64,000 nucleotides of DNA, taken from Enterobacter sp. 638 (GTDB lineage Bacteria > Pseudomonadota > Gammaproteobacteria > Enterobacterales > Enterobacteriaceae). The notes under the pieces were generated by a model. That model saw only the letters and a program-made list of their open reading frames with translations. It was not told the DNA's origin and searched no databases. Positions within the stretch are counted from its first letter, which is position 1. Each line of letters begins with the position of its first letter. A program made the translations under genes and the position numbers. Shown here piece by piece: positions 59,098-64,000 of the stretch. The DNA is taken from contig NC_009436.1 in NCBI RefSeq assembly GCF_000016325.1, forward strand, positions 3,968,001-4,032,000, given 5' to 3'.

Positions 59098-59229
59098 TCA
59101 CAACCCGAAGATGTTTCGTAAAACACCCGCAGTGTTGCGAAAATTTGAGAGACTCGAACACACCGCTTATCTGCTCTTATTACGGAGAGCAGACACAGTG
59201 TGTCGTTTCAATTTTCAGCTTGATCCAGA

Positions 59230-59242
59230 TTTTTAAAGAGCA
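59230..59242 (-). promoter_or_regulatory. Spacer boxA antitermination site
   Basis: On the minus strand TGCTCTTTAAAAA, the boxA element bound by NusB-S10, in the spacer between tRNA-Glu and 23S, as in E. coli rrn operons. It maintains antitermination through 23S. Confidence 0.85.
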
Positions 59243-59328
59243 AATATCTCAAACATGACTGACTGTTTACACAGCGCAATCAGCTTTGAGATACAGAGGT
59301 CGGCGACTTTCACTCACAAACCAGCAAG

Positions 59329-59404
59329 TGGCGTCCCCTAGGGGATTCGAACCCCTGTTACCGCCGTGAAAGGGCGGTGTCCTGGGCCTCTAGACGAAGG
59401 GGAC
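59329..59404 (-). tRNA. tRNA-Glu, anticodon TTC
   Basis: A 76-base tRNA gene with encoded CCA and anticodon loop CTTTCAC, in the 16S-23S spacer. The acceptor stem reads GTCCCCT/AGGGGAC. In E. coli rrnD this spacer instead holds tRNA-Ile and tRNA-Ala, while tRNA-Glu occurs in rrnB, C, E and G. No other tRNA is present in this spacer. Confidence 0.97.
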
Positions 59405-59488
59405 ACTGAAGTCTCAATCGCAAGACGCCTTGCTATTTACTTTTCATCAGACAATCTGTGTGGACACTACAAAGGCAGGTTCTTTAGG

Positions 59489-61028
<1,540 letters not shown>

Positions 61029-61161
61029 AAGTTTGATGCTCGTGAATTAAACTTCGTAATGAATTACGTATGTTCACTCAGAGACTTTGGTATTCATTTA
61101 GCGTCTTGCGACGTTTAGAATCCATGTCACTTTGAGTGCCCACACAGATTGTCTGATAAAT

Positions 61162-61173
61162 TGTTAAAGAGCA
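61162..61173 (-). promoter_or_regulatory. Leader boxA antitermination site
   Basis: On the minus strand TGCTCTTTAACA followed by ATTTATCAGACAAT, identical in form to the E. coli rrn leader boxA. It lies between P2 and 16S and directs the Nus-factor antitermination complex. Confidence 0.9.
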
Positions 61174-61211
61174 GTGCAACGCGGCTTTCGCTCACCGTTG
61201 CGAGGTGGCGT

Positions 61212-61239
61212 ATATTACGCTTTCCTCTTTCAGAGTCAA
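61212..61239 (-). promoter_or_regulatory. rRNA operon promoter P2
   Basis: On the minus strand TTGACT (complement of 61234-61239), 16-base spacer, TAATAT (complement of 61212-61217), matching E. coli rrn P2 spacing. Confidence 0.9.
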
Positions 61240-61321
61240 TCCTTTATTTCAGGATTTTTCTCTTCAACCGAACCGGCTGTTTGTGTGAAGTGATTCACAT
61301 CTGCCGTGTCGATGGAGGCGC

Positions 61322-61349
61322 ATTATAGGGATCCCAGCTTTTAGCACAA
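61322..61349 (-). promoter_or_regulatory. rRNA operon promoter P1
   Basis: On the minus strand TTGTGC (61344-61349), 16-base spacer, TATAAT (61322-61327), then a GCGCC discriminator typical of ppGpp/DksA-controlled rrn P1. An A-rich UP-like element lies just upstream of the -35. Confidence 0.9.
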
Positions 61350-61502
61350 GGCTTTTTTGGATCTTTTTTTCTGACTGCTGTTTTTCCACTCTTTTCGCTG
61401 AAATCCCACCCGATCTGCTTAAATATTGATGCATTTATCCCTTGCCCGAACCGGATAATGCGATCAAAGTCTTCTATATAGTGTTAATCAGTCGAGGTAG
61501 AT

Positions 61503-62057
61503 ATGTACGTCGTATTGCGTCCCTTCAAAGATCTGTTCCCTCAGAAAGGCGATCGCGTGATGATCGATAGCAGTAGCGTCGTCGTTGGCGATGTCAGGAT
61601 GGCCGATGATGTGAGCATCTGGCCGTTAGTCGCCATCAGGGCCGATGTGAACCATGTCATTATTGGCTCACGCACAAATATTCAAGATGGTAGCGTTCTG
61701 CATGTCACCCATAAATCCGCCCATAACCCCGAGGGATGTCCTCTGATCATTGGCGAAGATGTCACTATTGGTCATAAGGTGATGCTGCACGGCTGCACCA
61801 TCGGCAATCGCGTGTTGGTCGGTATGGGATCGATTCTATTAGATGGGGTAATAGTAGAAGACGATATTATGATCGGGGCCGGGAGTCTCGTACCACAAAA
61901 CAAACGCCTGGAAAGCGGCTACCTCTATCTAGGCAGCCCAGTAAAGCAAATCCGCCCCTTAAATGAAGCGGAGATCGCAGGGCTACAATACTCAGCGAAT
62001 AATTACGTGAAATGGAAAGACGAATACCTGGATCAGGAAATCCAAATCCAGCCCTGA
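61503..62057 (+). CDS. yrdA: Gamma-carbonic anhydrase-like hexapeptide protein YrdA
   Basis: Trimeric left-handed beta-helix protein of the gamma carbonic anhydrase family, metal-binding, with uncertain activity. Hexapeptide repeats run through about residues 20-140, with candidate metal histidines in SVLHVTH, IGHKVML and LHGCTIGN. The 184 residues equal E. coli YrdA. Its 3' end overlaps the convergent yrdB by 25 bases. Confidence 0.95.
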   Translation: MYVVLRPFKDLFPQKGDRVMIDSSSVVVGDVRMADDVSIWPLVAIRADVNHVIIGSRTNIQDGSVLHVTHKSAHNPEGCPLIIGEDVTIGHKVMLHGCTIGNRVLVGMGSILLDGVIVEDDIMIGAGSLVPQNKRLESGYLYLGSPVKQIRPLNEAEIAGLQYSANNYVKWKDEYLDQEIQIQP

Positions 62058-62281
62058 TCGTCTTCTTGCTGATCCCGAATCAAATCGCTGGCTTCTTCTT
62101 CCAGATCCCAGCGATTATCTTTGAACACCTCAAGCGGTACAGCACCACCAAAACGGCGGAGTAATACTTCGCTTTTGATCGCGCAGATCAACTGCACACC
62201 ATTTACCAAAGCTGGAAAACAGACGGCCTGTTTATCTTCATCCCAGATTTCTCTATCGGGGAAGTGAATTGCCTGATTCAC
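62033..62281 (-). CDS. yrdB: DUF1488 protein YrdB
   Basis: An 82-residue acidic protein of unknown function, [16 protein letters not shown] at the start and DDQGWIWIS at the end, slightly shorter than E. coli YrdB (85). Its start overlaps the aroE stop by four bases, and it is the last gene of tsaC-aroE-yrdB. Confidence 0.92.
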   Translation of the reverse strand: MNQAIHFPDREIWDEDKQAVCFPALVNGVQLICAIKSEVLLRRFGGAVPLEVFKDNRWDLEEEASDLIRDQQEDDQGWIWIS

Positions 62282-63096
62282 GCCAGCAATTCCTGTTTTA
62301 GTTTTTCAATAACAGGTTCCACTGCGGGTAATACACCATGCCAAAGTAGCACCGCATGCGCGGCTTGACCCACCAGCATTCCCAGTCCGTCCGACATATG
62401 TTTTGCGCCATGATCTTCACACCAGCTCAGGAAAGGTGTACTTCCTTTTTGATAGAACATGTCATAGAAGTAAACATGAGCTTTCACCAGAGAGGCTGGA
62501 ATGGCTGGTACATCACCGGCAATACCGCTGGATGTGGCATTAATAATGAGGTCAAACTCATGTCCTTCCAAATCTTCCATCGCCACGGCACTGATACTCC
62601 CTGTGTGAGCAAAGAGTGTTGCAAGGTCTTTCGCCCGGGAATATGTCCGATTGGTAATTGTCACAGCGCAATCCAACGATAGAAGCGGAAGCAAAACTCC
62701 TCGGGATGCCCCGCCCGCTCCAATCAACAAAACCCGAGACCCTGGTTTAATGAAAGAGAGTCTTTCCAGATCGCTCAATAAACCAATGCCGTCGGTGTTA
62801 TCACCAAGCAGACGCCCATCGTCCAACCGTTTAAGTGTATTCACCGCACCCGCGAGCGATGCACGTTCGGTCAACTCATCCGCTCGCTCAAAAGCGTCTT
62901 CTTTAAAAGGCACGGTAACATTTGCTCCCCTCGCCCCTTCGCAGAAAAAAGCATTGAGCGTAGCGAGGAAATCATCAACGGGCGCCAGAACACGATCATA
63001 CGAGTAGTCAATGTGCAGTTGCTGAGCAAATTGCTGATGAATGAATGGCGATTTACTGTGCGCAATTGGGTTACCAAATACAGCGTACTTCTCCAT
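62278..63096 (-). CDS. aroE: Shikimate dehydrogenase
   Basis: NADP-dependent fourth step of the shikimate pathway (3-dehydroshikimate to shikimate). Catalytic Lys65 (TVPFKEDAF) and Asp102 (GDNTDG), NADP motif GAGGASRG near 126. Two adjacent ATGs exist; the second, at 63096, is better spaced from AGGGG and gives 272 residues as in E. coli. Sits right after tsaC. Confidence 0.96.
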   Translation of the reverse strand: MEKYAVFGNPIAHSKSPFIHQQFAQQLHIDYSYDRVLAPVDDFLATLNAFFCEGARGANVTVPFKEDAFERADELTERASLAGAVNTLKRLDDGRLLGDNTDGIGLLSDLERLSFIKPGSRVLLIGAGGASRGVLLPLLSLDCAVTITNRTYSRAKDLATLFAHTGSISAVAMEDLEGHEFDLIINATSSGIAGDVPAIPASLVKAHVYFYDMFYQKGSTPFLSWCEDHGAKHMSDGLGMLVGQAAHAVLLWHGVLPAVEPVIEKLKQELLA

Positions 63097-63100
63097 CATG

Positions 63101-63673
63101 TCACCCCTGGCGAAAACGCTCGCCGGTCAAAGCATCTCGGATTTCAGACGGATTCAGGCGTCCACCGGTTTCACCGACGACCACTGGAAAACCGTCACCA
63201 AACTGGGCCAGCACTTCTTGCGACGTACGACAAGGCGGCAACCCTGTGAGGTTGGCACTGGTTGAAACGAGCGGCTTCCCAAAAGTCTCGCACAGTTCAA
63301 CAACCAACGGATGATCTGTTACGCGAACAGCAAGTGAGTCAAAGCGCCCTGTCAACCAGCTCGGCGTAGAAGGCAGCGCCGGGAAAACAAATGTTACCGG
63401 ACCAGGCCAAGCGGAAAAAATGGTATTGCGCTGCTGCTCGGTCAACATCGAGTCATCGATATAAGGTTTGAGCTGCTCGAAGTTTGCAGCAATCAAAATT
63501 AACCCTTTTTCGACCGGACGCTGTTTGAGTTCTAGTAAACGAGTCACTGCCGTTTCGCTATCAGGATCGCATCCAACCCCAAACACAGCTTCAGTAGGGT
63601 AAGCGATGACTTCTTCATTTTTTAGTACGTCCACCGCCTGTGCGATAGAGCCTAATGGATAATTATTATTCAC
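63101..63673 (-). CDS. tsaC: L-threonylcarbamoyladenylate synthase TsaC
   Basis: Makes threonylcarbamoyl-AMP for the essential t6A37 tRNA modification (Sua5/YrdC family; the protein was also called RimN). Family motifs [26 protein letters not shown] and [11 protein letters not shown] are present. I start at the GTG at 63673, giving 190 residues, the E. coli length and start codon; a longer frame reaches 63703. It follows yrdD and overlaps none. Confidence 0.95.
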   Translation of the reverse strand: MNNNYPLGSIAQAVDVLKNEEVIAYPTEAVFGVGCDPDSETAVTRLLELKQRPVEKGLILIAANFEQLKPYIDDSMLTEQQRNTIFSAWPGPVTFVFPALPSTPSWLTGRFDSLAVRVTDHPLVVELCETFGKPLVSTSANLTGLPPCRTSQEVLAQFGDGFPVVVGETGGRLNPSEIRDALTGERFRQG

Positions 63674-63677
63674 AGGT

Positions 63678-64000
63678 TTAATCCGCCGAATCCGGCTTTC
63701 CACATTGTTTACTGGCGCAAAAGCGTTTGATGCCTTGTGCAGTTTTCTTCTCTATCAGGAGCGGATAATCGCAATGAGAGCATGTACCCGCAACTGGCTT
63801 AAAATTGATAACGAATTGGCATTCAGGATAGCGATCGCAGGAATGAAAAGTTTTACCGAAACGGGAGCGACGTTGGACTAACTGCCCCTGTTGGCACTGT
63901 GGACAGGCTATCGCTGTTTCATCTGGCTTATCGATCTGTTCTGTATGTTCACATTCAGGGTAATGGCTACATCCGATAAACATGCCAAAACGTCCCTGGC
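63678..64000 (-). CDS. yrdD: Topoisomerase-type zinc-finger protein YrdD, C-terminal part (cut by window edge)
   Basis: Small protein made of topoisomerase I-like C4 zinc fingers, thought to bind DNA; its role is unknown. The window holds about the last 107 codons: the reading frame continues upstream of the first ATG at 63983 as QGRFG, matching the interior of E. coli YrdD, so that ATG is not the start. Four CxxC pairs are visible (such as CPQCQQG and CSHCDYP). Ends just before tsaC. Confidence 0.92.
   Translation of the reverse strand, partial: QGRFGMFIGCSHYPECEHTEQIDKPDETAIACPQCQQGQLVQRRSRFGKTFHSCDRYPECQFVINFKPVAGTCSHCDYPLLIEKKTAQGIKRFCASKQCGKPDSAD

Larger units (their letters stand above)
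61029..61502. other. rRNA operon leader and promoter region, yrdA upstream region
   Basis: These 474 bases hold, on the minus strand, the leader with boxA, then P2, P1 and an A-rich UP-like element (about 61350-61380). Beyond lies AT-rich sequence (61380-61450) where Fis sites are expected. The last 50 bases before 61503 must hold the yrdA promoter on the plus strand (GAGG ribosome site at 61494-61497). No coding sequence was found. Confidence 0.75.

Overview
The window is a chromosomal backbone segment of a member of the Enterobacteriaceae. Protein sequences and gene order follow the Escherichia coli nan-ssp-degQ-mdh-argR-aae-mre-acc-fis-acrEF-yhdWXYZ-rrnD-aroE region almost gene by gene. 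Several genes that I do not associate with this place in E. coli K-12 (an aldehyde dehydrogenase, a second yhcN, msrPQ, aroQ, an alpha carbonic anhydrase and an MHYT-GGDEF-EAL protein) suggest a relative such as Enterobacter, Lelliottia, Citrobacter or Klebsiella. I cannot name the species from this sequence alone. No phage, transposon, integron, CRISPR array or defence island was seen.

Layout. Positions 1-3550 hold the sialic acid catabolic operon on the minus strand (nanR, operator, nanA, nanT, start of nanK). Positions 3660-7370 hold sspAB, the ribosomal operon rplM-rpsI, and zapE. Positions 7550-10650 hold yhcB (zapG) and the periplasmic proteases degQ and degS. mdh and argR diverge at 10705-12519, followed by two tandem yhcN-type genes, yhcO and an aldehyde dehydrogenase. 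Positions 15462-19685 hold the aromatic acid efflux genes aaeXAB and their regulator aaeR. A long minus-strand run (19723-31989) carries tldD, yhdP, rng, yhdE, mreDCB and csrD. From 32173 the plus strand carries acuI, msrPQ, aroQ, accBC, yhdT, panF, prmA, an alpha carbonic anhydrase, dusB-fis, yhdU, and a c-di-GMP turnover protein. Then come acrS (minus) divergent from acrEF, yhdV, and the polar amino acid ABC transporter yhdWXYZ. Positions 55690-61350 are a full minus-strand rRNA operon in the order P1-P2-16S-tRNA-Glu-23S-5S-tRNA-Thr-5S-terminator. The window ends with yrdA, yrdB, aroE, tsaC and the 3' part of yrdD.

How the genes connect. Fis is encoded here and is known to activate rrn promoters such as the one at 61212-61349. 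AroQ and AroE catalyse consecutive shikimate pathway steps. AccB and AccC start fatty acid synthesis, next to the pantothenate importer PanF that feeds CoA supply. MreBCD sets rod shape. CsrD, with degenerate GGDEF and EAL motifs, contrasts with the intact MHYT-GGDEF-EAL enzyme 13 kb away.

The most noteworthy points are: nanE is not between nanT and nanK; the rRNA operon in the rrnD position carries tRNA-Glu in its spacer; the two 5S copies differ only by one compensated base pair; several single-gene insertions sit in otherwise conserved backbone; and a minus-strand terminator-like hairpin lies in the acrE leader. I found no clear previously undescribed multi-gene system.
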